Source: Pseudomonas viridiflava
GTDB taxonomy: Bacteria > Pseudomonadota > Gammaproteobacteria > Pseudomonadales > Pseudomonadaceae
DNA: 43,389 nt
Direction of reading: 5' to 3'
Assembly (NCBI RefSeq): GCF_001642795.1
Contig: NZ_LKEH01000017.1
Location: 512,238-555,626, forward strand
The notes under the pieces are model-generated. The model was not told the origin of the DNA. It saw nothing but the letters and a program-made list of their open reading frames with translations, and did no database searches. The translations under genes were made by a program, and so were the position numbers. This document shows, in pieces, positions 8,588 through 17,728 of the stretch. Each line of letters starts with the position of its first letter. Within the stretch, counting starts at the first letter, position 1.

Positions 8588-9180
8588 GCTTCTAGCTCCT
8601 GAATGAACACGACCCTGACGAATCGTGACTGGACAGCACCGCATTCCTGGCCTTTCCCGGCCTTATTCAGAGGTGCCATTCAAGTATTTGCCTGTCAAAA
8701 TACTACAGCAACATAAAGTGTACGAACCGGTTAGTTTTACGTTCGATTATCGAACAGAAGCCGAGTTACTTGATTGACGATGCGTGGCGCAATGCTCACC
8801 ATCAGCCTCACCTTGCAGCGCAGAAGAACGTTTCGAACACCCGTTACCCGTAGCAAACCATAACAATTCAAACAACAGGAACATTGCTCATGTGCACCTC
8901 AACCGCCCCGCTCGTCAGTTCCGTTCGCCGTCCACGGTTGCAGGATCGAAGAACCCATCCGGTCACACATCCGATCCGGCACTTCGTTTCCTGAAACAAT
9001 CCAGCGCACTCGTCAGCAACAGCCTGTAAATTGTCGGCCCTGAAAACGTTTCGCAAGACCATGCCCCATGGCTTTCGAATCGCAGCGGCTTCACTGCACA
9101 CGCATAACGCCTGAATCGAGTGGACTTCACAGTCCGACTGTCGCCAGCAGCGCAGTCTTGGAACGGATGGTTAGAACATC
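8588..9180. other. Intergenic region between quiC and the MFS gene
   Basis: This 593-bp divergent region must hold the promoters of quiC and of the MFS importer. The readable element is the operator-like block at 8720-8755. Small open frames in the right half lack a ribosome-binding site and family features, and I do not call them genes. Confidence 0.6.
8720..8755. promoter_or_regulatory. Operator-like block, PcaR-type box upstream of quiC
   Basis: The block contains CGAACCGGTTA followed by GTTCGATTATCGAAC (8741-8755). The second part is an inverted repeat, GTTCG-N5-CGAAC, and closely resembles the 15-bp PcaR box of P. putida as I recall it. A matching pair, in the same order and with nearly the same spacing, lies at 11625-11659 before the oprD-type gene. 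An IclR-type PcaR or the local TetR could be the ligand. Confidence 0.6.
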
Positions 9181-10509
9181 ATGCTCAATACCCAGACCAA
9201 CCCTGTCGCCCAGGCCGCCCATGCGGGCATGGGCGAAAAGATTCGCGGCGCACTCGCCGTGGGCAAGACTCGCTGGGGCATGCTCGCTCTGGTGTTCTTC
9301 GCCACCACGCTGAACTACATCGACCGCGCAGCCCTCGGGGTCATGCAGCCGATTCTTGCCAAGGAAATGAGCTGGACGGCGATGGACTACGCCAACATCA
9401 ACTTCTGGTTCCAGGTGGGTTACGCAGTGGGCTTTGTGCTGCAGGGCCGGTTCATCGACCGGGTCGGCGTCAAGCGTGCGTTCTTCCTGGCCGTGCTGCT
9501 GTGGAGCCTGGCGACCGGCGCACACGGTCTGGCCACTTCGGCGGCCGGCTTCATGGTCTGCCGCTTCATTCTGGGCCTGACCGAGGCGGCCAACTATCCG
9601 GCCTGCGTGAAGACAACACGTCTGTGGTTCCCGGCGGGCGAACGTGCGGTGGCCACCGGCATCTTCAACGCCGGAACCAACGTCGGCGCCATGCTGACCC
9701 CCGCCCTGCTGCCACTGATTCTCACTGTATGGGGCTGGCAGGCCGCGTTCGTGGCAATGGGTTCGCTCGGCCTGATCTGGGTCATCATGTGGCGCCTCAA
9801 GTACTACAACCCTGAAGAACACCCCACCGTCAGCAAGAGCGAACTGGACTACATCAATCAGGAAGTCGAGCCCGAGCCAGTCAAAATGCCGTTCTCGGCC
9901 ATTCTGAAAATGCGCGGCACCTGGGCCTTCGCTCTGGCCTATGCGATCACTGCGCCGGTGTTCTGGTTCTACCTCTACTGGCTGCCGCCGTTCCTCAATC
10001 AGCAATACAACCTGGGCATCAGCGTCACCCAGATGGGTATCCCGCTGATCCTGATCTGGCTGACCGCAGACTTCGGCAGCATCGGCGGCGGCATCCTGTC
10101 CTCCTGGCTGATCGGCAGGGGCGTGAGGGCCACCACGGCGCGTCTGGTGTCGATGCTGATCTTCGCCATCACCATCTGCAGCGTGGTCTTCGCCGCCAAC
10201 GCCAGCGGCCTGTGGGTAGCGGTTCTGGCCATTTCGCTGGCCGTCGGTGCGCACCAGGCCTGGACCGCCAACATCTGGAGCCTGGTGATGGACTACACCC
10301 CCAAGCACATGATGAGCACAGTGTTCGGCTTCGGCGGTATGTGTGCAGCCATCGGCGGCATGTTCATGACCCAGATCGTCGGCGCGGTCCTGACCGCCAC
10401 CAATAACAACTACAACGTGCTGTTCACCATGATCCCGGCGATGTATTTCATCGCACTGATCTGGATGTACTTCATGGCTCCGCGCAAGGTGCCTGACCTC
10501 AAAGAATGA
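9181..10509 (+). CDS. MFS transporter (anion:cation symporter type), aromatic or quinate/shikimate uptake
   Basis: This 442-residue, 12-helix inner-membrane protein belongs to the major facilitator superfamily. The first helix contains TLNYIDRAALGVMQP, typical of the anion:cation symporter branch that takes up hexuronates, phthalate and other organic acids. GRFIDRVGVKRAF gives the loop 2-3 signature in modified form. Its position, divergent from quiC and near the quinate dehydrogenase, argues for import of quinate, shikimate or dehydroshikimate; the substrate is inferred. The ATG at 9181 starts a 27-residue cytosolic tail before helix 1. A strong terminator follows 18 bp after the stop. P. 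aeruginosa PA0241, as I remember it, has the same neighbours. Confidence 0.88.
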   Translation: MLNTQTNPVAQAAHAGMGEKIRGALAVGKTRWGMLALVFFATTLNYIDRAALGVMQPILAKEMSWTAMDYANINFWFQVGYAVGFVLQGRFIDRVGVKRAFFLAVLLWSLATGAHGLATSAAGFMVCRFILGLTEAANYPACVKTTRLWFPAGERAVATGIFNAGTNVGAMLTPALLPLILTVWGWQAAFVAMGSLGLIWVIMWRLKYYNPEEHPTVSKSELDYINQEVEPEPVKMPFSAILKMRGTWAFALAYAITAPVFWFYLYWLPPFLNQQYNLGISVTQMGIPLILIWLTADFGSIGGGILSSWLIGRGVRATTARLVSMLIFAITICSVVFAANASGLWVAVLAISLAVGAHQAWTANIWSLVMDYTPKHMMSTVFGFGGMCAAIGGMFMTQIVGAVLTATNNNYNVLFTMIPAMYFIALIWMYFMAPRKVPDLKE

Positions 10510-10527
10510 CGGGGTGATGCACATGAG

Positions 10528-10563
10528 AAAGGCCCGTTCACGTGAGTGAGCGGGCCTTTTTTA
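10528..10563 (+). terminator. Intrinsic terminator after the MFS gene
   Basis: A 14-bp stem (10528-10541 with 10546-10559, one G-U pair) with tetraloop GTGA is followed by a T-run. The A-run on the left is short, so it acts mainly on the plus strand. Confidence 0.9.
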
Positions 10564-10640
10564 TCGGGTCGCATTCCTCATCAAGTCGCACTCAACTTAC
10601 TGGCTCGCTGGTGTTTATGTGGGGCGCGAGACCGCGACAA

Positions 10641-11528
10641 CTACCCGCCTTTACGCCGCTGCTGCCACGCAGCCGCCAGCCCGCTCAGGCAGATGATTGC
10701 GATGCCGGCCTGCGCCGTCGGCGAGGGCATGTGGTCGAATACGATGAAACCCAGTAGACCGGCAAACACGATCTGGCAGTAACTGAACGGCGCCAGCATC
10801 GCAGGTGCGGCGAAGCGGAAGGCCTGGGTCAGCAGCAGGTGCGCGGCCATGCCGCAGGCGCCCAGCGCGAGCAGGAACGGCAGGTGTTTGAGTTCAGGCA
10901 CCTCCCAGAAGAAGGGGACCAGCACGCTCATCAACAGGGTATTGAACAGCCCGGCGAAGAAGTTGCTGGTGGTCGGGCTGTCGAAGGGGCTGACCAGCCG
11001 GGTCAGCAACTGATACAGCGCAAAACAGAACGCCGAAGACAGCGGCAACAGAATCGCGGGCGTGAACAACTCGCCGCCCGGATGAATGATGATCATCACC
11101 CCCATGAAGCCGACGATCACGGCAATCCATTGCCCGCGCGTCACCCGCTCATGCAAAAGCGGCACCGACAGCGCAGTGACCAGCAGCGGCGCAAGAAAGT
11201 TGACTGCCGTGGCCTCAGCCTGCGGAATGAACATCAGGCTGCTGGTGAACAGCAGACTGGTGCCCAGCAAGGCCGTTGCACGCAGCGCCTGCAGGCCGGG
11301 CCGCTTGGTACGCAGCACCCGCAGACCGGACGACGGCATGAAGATGCAGGCCATCAGCAGCGTGTGCACCAGATAGCGCGCCCACACCACCAGAATGATC
11401 GGATAGAAGCCGGACAGGTACTTGGAGAGTGTGTCGTGGCTGGCAAACAGAAAGGTGGCCAGCAGAATGAAACCGATTCCCTTGAGGGGTTGATTGACGC
11501 CGGACAGTGGCGTACTGGCAGTGCTCAT
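10641..11528 (-). CDS. EamA/DMT-family transporter
   Basis: This 295-residue protein has ten predicted hydrophobic helices in two repeats of the EamA (DUF6) type, as in RhaT/YdcZ-like drug/metabolite transporters. The first repeat begins GIGFILLATFLFASHDTLSKY; the second begins near ILLPLSSAFCFALYQLLTR. It is a metabolite exporter or importer of unknown substrate in the inner membrane. It sits between the MFS gene and the porin gene and is divergent from the latter. The shared 222-bp gap holds a PcaR-type box, so it may be co-controlled with aromatic uptake. Start: ATG 11528. Confidence 0.82.
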   Translation of the reverse strand: MSTASTPLSGVNQPLKGIGFILLATFLFASHDTLSKYLSGFYPIILVVWARYLVHTLLMACIFMPSSGLRVLRTKRPGLQALRATALLGTSLLFTSSLMFIPQAEATAVNFLAPLLVTALSVPLLHERVTRGQWIAVIVGFMGVMIIIHPGGELFTPAILLPLSSAFCFALYQLLTRLVSPFDSPTTSNFFAGLFNTLLMSVLVPFFWEVPELKHLPFLLALGACGMAAHLLLTQAFRFAAPAMLAPFSYCQIVFAGLLGFIVFDHMPSPTAQAGIAIICLSGLAAAWQQRRKGG

Positions 11529-11624
11529 TAGGCTTCCTTACTCAATAGTGTCGGGGCTTGAAGCGCGAAAAATGTTCATGGCAACGAGCATCGCAGGCTG
11601 TCTTCGCATCGTCCCGGATAAAAT

Positions 11625-11659
11625 GTTCGAACCGGTTCATTAACGTTCGGTAATCGCCC
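11625..11659. promoter_or_regulatory. Operator-like block, PcaR-type box upstream of the porin gene
   Basis: GTTCGAACCGGTTC (with palindrome GAACCGGTTC at 11629-11638) is followed by GTTCGGTAATCGCCC at 11645-11659. Both parts match the block at 8720-8755 before quiC, with the spacing differing by one base. The second element resembles the P. putida PcaR box. It lies about 90 bp before the porin start, a normal promoter distance. Confidence 0.6.
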
Positions 11660-11750
11660 AAAACCACGGTTTCACAATTGCAGAGCTGACCCCGGCCTTT
11701 CACTATCAGACCCAGCTTCACTGACTGAATAATTACAAAAAAGGTCTTCC

Positions 11751-13007
11751 ATGCGCTCATCTCGTCCCTGCAAAGTCGTTTGCGGCCTCTCTGCGGCCAT
11801 CGCAACCAGTCTGATACCCGCCGTCTCTGAGGCTGCCGGTTTCGTTGAAGATGCCAAGGTGAATCTGAACCTACGCAACTTCTACATCAACCGCAACTTC
11901 GTCGACCCGGCCAACCCCCAGAACTACGCCGAAGAATGGACCCAGAACTTCATCCTCGACGCACGCTCGGGTTTCACCCAAGGCACCGTGGGTTTCGGCG
12001 TCGACGTACTGGGCCTCTATTCGCTCAAACTGGACGGCGGCAAAGGCACCGGCGGCACACAATTGCTGCCGATTCACAGCGATGGCCGTCCGGCCGACGA
12101 TTTCGGGCGTCTGGCAGTCGCGGGCAAGGCACGCTTCTCCAAGACCGAACTGAAGGTCGGCGAATGGATGCCAGTGCTGCCAATCCTGCGCTCCGATGAC
12201 GGACGATCCCTGCCGCAGACTTTCCAGGGCGGTCAGATCACCTCCAAGGAAATCGACGGTCTGACGCTGTACGGTGGCCAATTCCGTGGCAACAGCCCGC
12301 GCAACGACGCCAGCATGGAAGACATGTCCATGAACGGCCGCGCCGCCTTTACCTCGGATCGTTTCAACTTCGGTGGCGGCGAGTACGTCTTCAACGAAAA
12401 ACGCACCCAGGTCGGCCTGTGGTATGCCGAGCTTGAAGACATCTATCACCAGCAATACGTCAACCTGCTGCACAGCCAGCCGTTGGGCAGCTGGACGCTG
12501 GGTGCAAACCTCGGCTACTTCCAGGGCAAGGACGACGGTCAGTCGCTGGCAGGCGATCTGGACAACAAGACCTGGTCAGCCCTGCTCTCTGCGCGCCACG
12601 GAAGCAATACGTTCTATGTCGGTTTGCAGAAGGTCAGCGGCGACAGCGCGTGGATGCGGGTCAACGGCACCAGCGGCGGCACCCTGGCCAACGACAGCTA
12701 CAACTCGAGCTTCGACAACGCCCGGGAAAAATCCTGGCAACTGCGCCACGACTACGATTTCGCGGGTCTGGGCGTGCCCGGTCTGACCCTGATGAATCGC
12801 TACATCAGCGGCGAAAACGTGCACACCGGCACAATCACCGACGGCGAGGAATGGGCACGGGAAACCGAGCTGGCCTACGTGTTCCAGAGCGGCGCGCTCA
12901 AGAGTCTGTCAGTCAAGTGGCGCAACTCGACCATGCGGCGCGACTACAGCACCAACCAGTTCGACGAAAACCGTGTGATCGTCAGCTACCCGCTCTCGCT
13001 GCTCTGA
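11751..13007 (+). CDS. OprD-family outer-membrane porin
   Basis: This 418-residue protein has a signal peptide (cleavage near VSEAA, residue 29) and then the OprD-family start: FVEDAKVNLNLRNFYINRNF. Recurrent family blocks are visible, such as EWTQNFILDARSGFTQG, VGFGVDVLGLYSLKLDGG, and KVGEWMPVLPILRSDDGRSLP. The C-terminal end, VIVSYPLSLL, is the terminal beta-strand. OprD porins carry small carboxylates across the outer membrane. Its place between the quinate and pca genes suggests quinate, shikimate or protocatechuate as substrate, as for the porin gene beside the P. aeruginosa quiC homologue. The start is the ATG at 11751 with AAGG upstream. Confidence 0.92.
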   Translation: MRSSRPCKVVCGLSAAIATSLIPAVSEAAGFVEDAKVNLNLRNFYINRNFVDPANPQNYAEEWTQNFILDARSGFTQGTVGFGVDVLGLYSLKLDGGKGTGGTQLLPIHSDGRPADDFGRLAVAGKARFSKTELKVGEWMPVLPILRSDDGRSLPQTFQGGQITSKEIDGLTLYGGQFRGNSPRNDASMEDMSMNGRAAFTSDRFNFGGGEYVFNEKRTQVGLWYAELEDIYHQQYVNLLHSQPLGSWTLGANLGYFQGKDDGQSLAGDLDNKTWSALLSARHGSNTFYVGLQKVSGDSAWMRVNGTSGGTLANDSYNSSFDNAREKSWQLRHDYDFAGLGVPGLTLMNRYISGENVHTGTITDGEEWARETELAYVFQSGALKSLSVKWRNSTMRRDYSTNQFDENRVIVSYPLSLL

Positions 13008-13023
13008 CAGCGCTGGCACCAGC

Positions 13024-13058
13024 AAAAACGCCGCCGCAGTTCAGCACTGCGGCGGCGT
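13024..13058 (-). terminator. Intrinsic terminator of the pcaBC operon
   Basis: A 13-bp stem, 13028-13040 with 13046-13058, has loop TCAGC. The A-run on its left gives TTTTT on the minus strand, right after the pcaC stop. It also separates pcaC from the convergent porin gene. Confidence 0.85.
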
Positions 13059-13073
13059 CTTCAATTCAAGCAT

Positions 13074-13472
13074 TTACTCCTTGTTCAGCGATTCCACACC
13101 CATTTCATCCCACACTTCCTCGGCCAGATGAAAGGTCGCGTTGGCCGCTGGAATGCCGCAATAGATCGCGCTCTGCATCAGCACTTCCTTGATCTCTTCG
13201 CGGGTCACGCCATTGTTTTTGGCGGCCTTGAGGTGCAGACGCAGCTCACCTTCGCGGTTCATGCCGATCAGCATGGCGATGGTAATCAGGCTCCGGGTAT
13301 GACGCGGCAACCCCGGACGTGTCCAGATGTCACCCCAGGCATGCCGGGTGATCATTTCCTGAAATTCCTCGTTGAACGGCGTCAGCTTTTTCAGGCTGTT
13401 ATCGACATGCGTATCGCCGAGTACCGCGCGGCGCACCTGCATGCCCGCCTGATAACGTTCGTCTTCGGTCAT
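13074..13472 (-). CDS. pcaC: 4-carboxymuconolactone decarboxylase PcaC
   Basis: PcaC decarboxylates gamma-carboxymuconolactone to beta-ketoadipate enol-lactone in the protocatechuate branch. The 132-residue protein is a single CMD domain of the AhpD-like fold, with PGLPRHTRSLITIAMLIGMN and the SAIYCGIPAANATFHLAEEV stretch. It starts inside the last codons of pcaB (ATGA overlap at 13469-13472), so the two are translationally coupled. Unlike in several bacteria, it is not fused to pcaD. The terminator right after it marks the end of the operon. Confidence 0.95.
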   Translation of the reverse strand: MTEDERYQAGMQVRRAVLGDTHVDNSLKKLTPFNEEFQEMITRHAWGDIWTRPGLPRHTRSLITIAMLIGMNREGELRLHLKAAKNNGVTREEIKEVLMQSAIYCGIPAANATFHLAEEVWDEMGVESLNKE

Positions 13473-14830
13473 TGCGTGATCCTTGTGTGTTCGGCCACGG
13501 CGCGCTCGACCCAGCGTCGGGCCTGGCCAAGGTAATGGGCTGGATCGAGCAAGCGATCCAGCTCGTCGGTAGAAAGTTGTGCGGTGACTTCAGGGTTTTC
13601 CCCCAACACCTGACGCAGGTGCACGCCCTGCTCCACCGCCTGACGACAGCTCTGTTCGATCAGGTGGTGCGCGGCATCGCGGCCGATGCGCTGCGCCAGG
13701 GCGATGCTGACCGCTTCGGCCAGCACCAGCCCCCGAGTGGATTCCAGATTGACCCGCATGCGTTCGGCATCGACCTGCAGGCCTGGCACCACCTGCAATG
13801 CCTGCTGCAACGACCCGGACACCAGGCAGCACAGTTCAGGCAAGGTTTCCCACTCGGCATGCCACAGGCCCAGACTGCGTTCGTGCTCCTGAGGCATGGC
13901 GGAGAACATCGTTGCGACCAGACCCGGCGCACGTGTCGCCGCGCCGATCATGACCGCAGCGCCCACCGGATTGCGCTTGTGCGGCATGGTCGAGGACCCG
14001 CCCTTGCCCGGCGCAGAGGGCTCGAAGACTTCGCCCACTTCGGTCTGCATCAGCAGACTGACATCCCGGCCCAGCTTGCCAAGGCTGCCCGCGATCAGAC
14101 CGAGCAGCGAAGCGAACTCCACCAGCCGATCCCGCTGCGTGTGCCACGGCTGCTCGGGCAAGTGCAGTTGCAGTTCATCTGCCAGTGCTTCGGCCACCTT
14201 GAACGCCTGATCACCCAGCGCCGCCAGACTGCCGGAAGCGCCGCCGAACTGCAGGCACAGCACGCGAGGCTTGATTTCGTTCAGGCGCTGGCGGTGACGC
14301 GTAATCGCCCCCAGCCAGCCTGCGATCTTCATGCCTAGCGTGACGGGCGTGGCCTGTTGCAGCCAGGTACGGCCGGCCAGCGGCGTCGCCGCGTGAACCT
14401 GCGCCTGTTGCGCCAAGGCGTCGCCCAAGTGCCCGAGGTCGCGTTCCAGCACATCGATAGCGTTCCGAACCTGCAGAATCAGACCGCTGTCCATCACGTC
14501 CTGACTGGTCGCCCCCATGTGCACATAGCGTTCGGCCTCGGGGCTGTGTGCAGCGATGCGCTTGCCCAGCGCCTTGACCAAGGGAATCGCCGAGTTGCCT
14601 GAATTACCGATGGCAATCGCCAGCGCGTCGAAATCGAACAGCTCGGCGCGGCAGCTTTGCGTGATGTCTGACACAACATCTTGCGGAATCAGACCGACTC
14701 TGGCCTCGGCCCGCGCCAGCGCAGCCTCGAAATCGAGCATGCCCTGCACCCGCCCCTCGTCCGAGAAAATCCGGCGCATGTCGGGGTGCGTGAAGTACAC
14801 GTCGAAAAGTTGATTGCCCGGTCTGCTCAC
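13469..14830 (-). CDS. pcaB: 3-carboxy-cis,cis-muconate cycloisomerase PcaB
   Basis: PcaB cyclises 3-carboxymuconate to 4-carboxymuconolactone. The 453-residue protein is a fumarase/aspartase-superfamily enzyme. The signature loop GSSTMPHKRNP near residue 270 is intact, and MGATSQDVMDSG near residue 100 supplies the conserved histidine/serine region of the family. The start is a GTG at 14830 preceded by GGAG at a spacing of 7; no ATG gives a better fit. It overlaps pcaC by 4 bp and follows pcaK after 25 bp. pcaD, often between pcaB and pcaC in Pseudomonas, is absent at this place. Confidence 0.95.
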   Translation of the reverse strand: MSRPGNQLFDVYFTHPDMRRIFSDEGRVQGMLDFEAALARAEARVGLIPQDVVSDITQSCRAELFDFDALAIAIGNSGNSAIPLVKALGKRIAAHSPEAERYVHMGATSQDVMDSGLILQVRNAIDVLERDLGHLGDALAQQAQVHAATPLAGRTWLQQATPVTLGMKIAGWLGAITRHRQRLNEIKPRVLCLQFGGASGSLAALGDQAFKVAEALADELQLHLPEQPWHTQRDRLVEFASLLGLIAGSLGKLGRDVSLLMQTEVGEVFEPSAPGKGGSSTMPHKRNPVGAAVMIGAATRAPGLVATMFSAMPQEHERSLGLWHAEWETLPELCCLVSGSLQQALQVVPGLQVDAERMRVNLESTRGLVLAEAVSIALAQRIGRDAAHHLIEQSCRQAVEQGVHLRQVLGENPEVTAQLSTDELDRLLDPAHYLGQARRWVERAVAEHTRITQ

Positions 14831-14855
14831 ATCAGCGCTCCAGAGTAAAAAGGTT

Positions 14856-16205
14856 TCAAGTGGCGTCCGAATGGCTGACCCAGCCCTTGATCAGAATCGC
14901 CAGCGCGGCCAGTGCAGCAGGTACCACCAGCGCCGTCAGCACCTGCTCGAACGACCAGCCCAGTCCCAGCAGGGTCGCACCGGCCCATGCGCCAAGAATC
15001 GCACCGAACCGGCCGATACCCAGCATCCATGACACGCCCGTGGCGCGGCCCTGAGTCGGATAAAAGCGCGCCGCCAGCGAAGGCATCGCCGACTGTGCGC
15101 CGTTGATGCACATGCCCGCGACCAGCACCAGTGTCGCCAGGACGGCCACATTGCCGAGGCTCTGCCCGACCAGCCAGGCAAACACGCCGGCCAGTGCGTA
15201 GGCCACGCCGATCACCTTGTGCGGGTTGTAACGGTCCATGGCCCAGCCGACGCCCACGGCACTGAGCACGCCGCCGAACTGGAACAGCGCGCCGATGAAC
15301 GCCGACTGCTCCATGCTCGCGCCGCTGTCACGCATCAACGTCGGCAGCCAGCTGGTCAGCAAGTACACGATCACCAGCCCCATGAAGTAGGTCAGCCACA
15401 GCAACAGGGTGCCCGCACTGTACGTGCCGGAGAAAATCACTTTCAAGACATTGCGGCTGCTGACGGTCTTCTGTTCAGGAACGCTGAACGCCGTTACACC
15501 CGCGACTTCCTTCGGCGCAATCGGCGCCAGCACCTTGCGAATCCGCTCGACACCCCGGTTGCGCACCACCAGAAACCGCGCAGACTCCGGCAGCCAGACC
15601 ATCAGCACCACGGCCAGGATCAGCGGCAGGATGCCGCCGAGCATCAACAAGCTGTGCCAGCCCATGCTGGGGATGAGCTTGGCGGACACAAAACCGCCGC
15701 AGGCCATCCCCAGGTTGAAACCGCAGAACATGCTGGTAACCAGCAACGACTTCAGACGCTCAGGCGTGTATTCGGACAGCAGCGTGGTCGCGTTGGGCAT
15801 CGCCGCACCCAGCCCAAGACCGGTGAGCAGACGCAGCACCAGCAACTGATCGATATTGCTGCTGTACGCCGACGCCAGGCTGAACAGCCCGAACAGAAAC
15901 ACCGCCACCACCAGCACCACCTTGCGTCCGAAGCGGTCGGCCAGCGGGCCGGAACCCAGCGCACCGAACACCATGCCGATCAGCGCGGCGCTCATCACCG
16001 GCCCAAGACTGGCGCGATCGATGCCCCAGTCCTGGCTCAGGGCCGGCGCGATGAAGCCCATCGCCGCCGTGTCCAGTCCGTCGAGAAAGACGATCAGAAA
16101 GCACAGCGCAACCACGCGCCACTGGTAACCCGACAACGGCTGGGCATTGATGAAAGCCTGAACGTCGAGCGTGCCCGTAGCAGGCCCGCGAGCGGATAGT
16201 GTCAT
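14856..16205 (-). CDS. pcaK: Aromatic acid:H+ symporter, PcaK type (MFS/AAHS)
   Basis: This inner-membrane 12-helix transporter of the aromatic acid:H+ symporter family takes up 4-hydroxybenzoate or protocatechuate with protons. Helix 1 carries FLDGLDTAAMGFIAPAL, with the two aspartates known to be needed in PcaK. GPLADRFGRK and LPESARFLV are the loop 2-3 and loop 6-7 MFS motifs. Two ATGs lie six bases apart. The one at 16205 (449 residues) has AAGGAA at normal distance, while the one at 16211 touches it, so I prefer 16205. The gene lies between pcaG (67-bp gap) and pcaB (25-bp gap) on the same strand. Confidence 0.9.
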   Translation of the reverse strand: MTLSARGPATGTLDVQAFINAQPLSGYQWRVVALCFLIVFLDGLDTAAMGFIAPALSQDWGIDRASLGPVMSAALIGMVFGALGSGPLADRFGRKVVLVVAVFLFGLFSLASAYSSNIDQLLVLRLLTGLGLGAAMPNATTLLSEYTPERLKSLLVTSMFCGFNLGMACGGFVSAKLIPSMGWHSLLMLGGILPLILAVVLMVWLPESARFLVVRNRGVERIRKVLAPIAPKEVAGVTAFSVPEQKTVSSRNVLKVIFSGTYSAGTLLLWLTYFMGLVIVYLLTSWLPTLMRDSGASMEQSAFIGALFQFGGVLSAVGVGWAMDRYNPHKVIGVAYALAGVFAWLVGQSLGNVAVLATLVLVAGMCINGAQSAMPSLAARFYPTQGRATGVSWMLGIGRFGAILGAWAGATLLGLGWSFEQVLTALVVPAALAALAILIKGWVSHSDAT

Positions 16206-16272
16206 GAACATTTCCTTTTATTTTTATAAGGTCATCTGCGCCTGCAGATGCCGTGTAGCGCACGCGCATTAC

Positions 16273-16875
16273 TTAGAAATCGAAAAACACCGTCTCGCCT
16301 TCGCCCTGCACCCGGATATCAAAACGATAGGCCGTTTTTCCATCCACCTCGCAGCGCCGCGCAATCAGCGTTTCACGGCGTTGTGGCTGTTCGATCAGGT
16401 TGAGCACCGGGTCGACCAGATTGGCCTGTGCTTCATCGTCGAAATACAGCCGGGTCTGCAAGTGAATATTGATACCACGGGCGAACAGCGACACGTTGAT
16501 GTGCGAGGCCATCGGCACACCGGCAGCGTTACGCATCGAACCGGGCTTGATGGTCTTGAGAACCCACTGGCCGTCGTCGGATGTGGCAGTGCGACCGAAG
16601 CCGTTGAACGGGTTCGCCGGGCTGTATTCGCTGTGATACGCGCCTTCGTGATCGGCCTGCCAGAACTCCAGATAGGCGTCGCGGATCAGGTGACCGTTGC
16701 CATCGAAGACGTTGCCCAGCAACACGATGTGCTCACCCGGCGCGCCGGGCCTGGCCATCTCGTTCCAGATTTCCAGCTCGCGGGGCGGGTTGCCGGCCAC
16801 TTGCGGTGCCAGACCGATGTGCACATAGGGGCCTGCGGTCTGCGAAGGGGTTTCCTGCAGCAATTGAACGGGCAT
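16273..16875 (-). CDS. pcaG: Protocatechuate 3,4-dioxygenase alpha subunit PcaG
   Basis: PcaG is the alpha chain of the intradiol dioxygenase that opens protocatechuate to 3-carboxy-cis,cis-muconate. The 200-residue protein starts MPVQLLQETPSQTAGPYVHI, typical for alpha chains, and shows the intradiol core LEFWQADHEGAYHS and the ARGINIHLQTRLYF region. The alpha chain lacks the full set of iron ligands, which the beta chain provides. The open frame goes further upstream, but the ATG at 16875 has GAGGAGG at good spacing. It follows pcaH after 11 bp. Confidence 0.95.
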   Translation of the reverse strand: MPVQLLQETPSQTAGPYVHIGLAPQVAGNPPRELEIWNEMARPGAPGEHIVLLGNVFDGNGHLIRDAYLEFWQADHEGAYHSEYSPANPFNGFGRTATSDDGQWVLKTIKPGSMRNAAGVPMASHINVSLFARGINIHLQTRLYFDDEAQANLVDPVLNLIEQPQRRETLIARRCEVDGKTAYRFDIRVQGEGETVFFDF

Positions 16876-16886
16876 GTCGGGCCTCC

Positions 16887-17606
16887 TCAGCAGTTTTCGA
16901 AGTGAGTCTTGCGCTGACCGCGCAGAACGATGTCGAAGCGATACGCCAGGCAATCCATCGGGTTGCCCATGGCCAGATCAAGCCGGGCGATCAGGCTTTG
17001 CACCGCATCGGGATTGGCGATGGATTTCACGATCGGGCAGATCGGAATCAGCGGGTCGCCCTCGAAATACAGCTGGGTGATCAAACGCGTGGCAATCGAC
17101 GGGCCACTGATCGACACGTGAATGTGCGCCGGACGCCAGTCGTTGGGGCCGTTACGCCACGGGTACGGACCGGGCTTGACGGTGCGGAAGCTGTAGTTGC
17201 CTTCGCTGTCGGTCAGTGCCCGGCCCACGCCGCCAAAATTGGGGTCCATGGGCGCAAGGTACGCGTCGCGCTTGTGACGATAGCGACCGCCTGCGTTGGC
17301 CTGCCAGATTTCCACCAGCGTATGGGGAATCGGTTTGCCGTACTGATCGCAGACACGGCCGGCAAGCAGAATGCGCTCACCGATCGGCAGCCCACCGTTG
17401 TTGAAATTGAGCAACAGGTCGTTGTCGTGCTGACCGAACTTCAGGTGCGAGAAATCCGGCCCGGAGGCTTCGGAGATGGACTGGGGGATGCTGACCAGTG
17501 CCTGGCGCGGTGAGCGCAGGATGGAGGTCTTGTAATTAGGCGTCAGGGCTTTGGGATGCCAGTTGCGATCACGAATGACGAAGCGGCTGTTGTCCGCGAC
17601 AGACAT
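16887..17606 (-). CDS. pcaH: Protocatechuate 3,4-dioxygenase beta subunit PcaH
   Basis: PcaH is the beta chain and carries the catalytic Fe(III). All four expected ligands are present: Y109 (GGRYRHKRD), Y148 (KPGPYPW), and H161 and H163 (WRPAHIHV), with the conserved R158 beside them. The 239-residue length is standard. The ATG at 17606 follows AAGGAGAA. pcaH is the first gene of the pcaHG unit. The 134-bp gap to pcaQ holds a palindrome that fits a PcaQ-binding site, so activation by PcaQ with a beta-ketoadipate-pathway intermediate as effector is the likely control. Confidence 0.96.
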   Translation of the reverse strand: MSVADNSRFVIRDRNWHPKALTPNYKTSILRSPRQALVSIPQSISEASGPDFSHLKFGQHDNDLLLNFNNGGLPIGERILLAGRVCDQYGKPIPHTLVEIWQANAGGRYRHKRDAYLAPMDPNFGGVGRALTDSEGNYSFRTVKPGPYPWRNGPNDWRPAHIHVSISGPSIATRLITQLYFEGDPLIPICPIVKSIANPDAVQSLIARLDLAMGNPMDCLAYRFDIVLRGQRKTHFENC

Positions 17607-17728
17607 GGCGTTCTCCTTATTGTTGGCTTTTTTATGAGCGCGCGAGCGTCAAGCACTGGCGCTACAGGCTGCGGCGAAGTGTCGCGCGCTTCACGCATCC
17701 ACCAACACTGAATAATTGCCTGCCATCC

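Noticed and set aside
9127..10524. 465-codon open frame on the minus strand
   Set aside because: It is antisense to the 12-helix MFS gene and is rich in H, Q, D and G as typical for such shadows.
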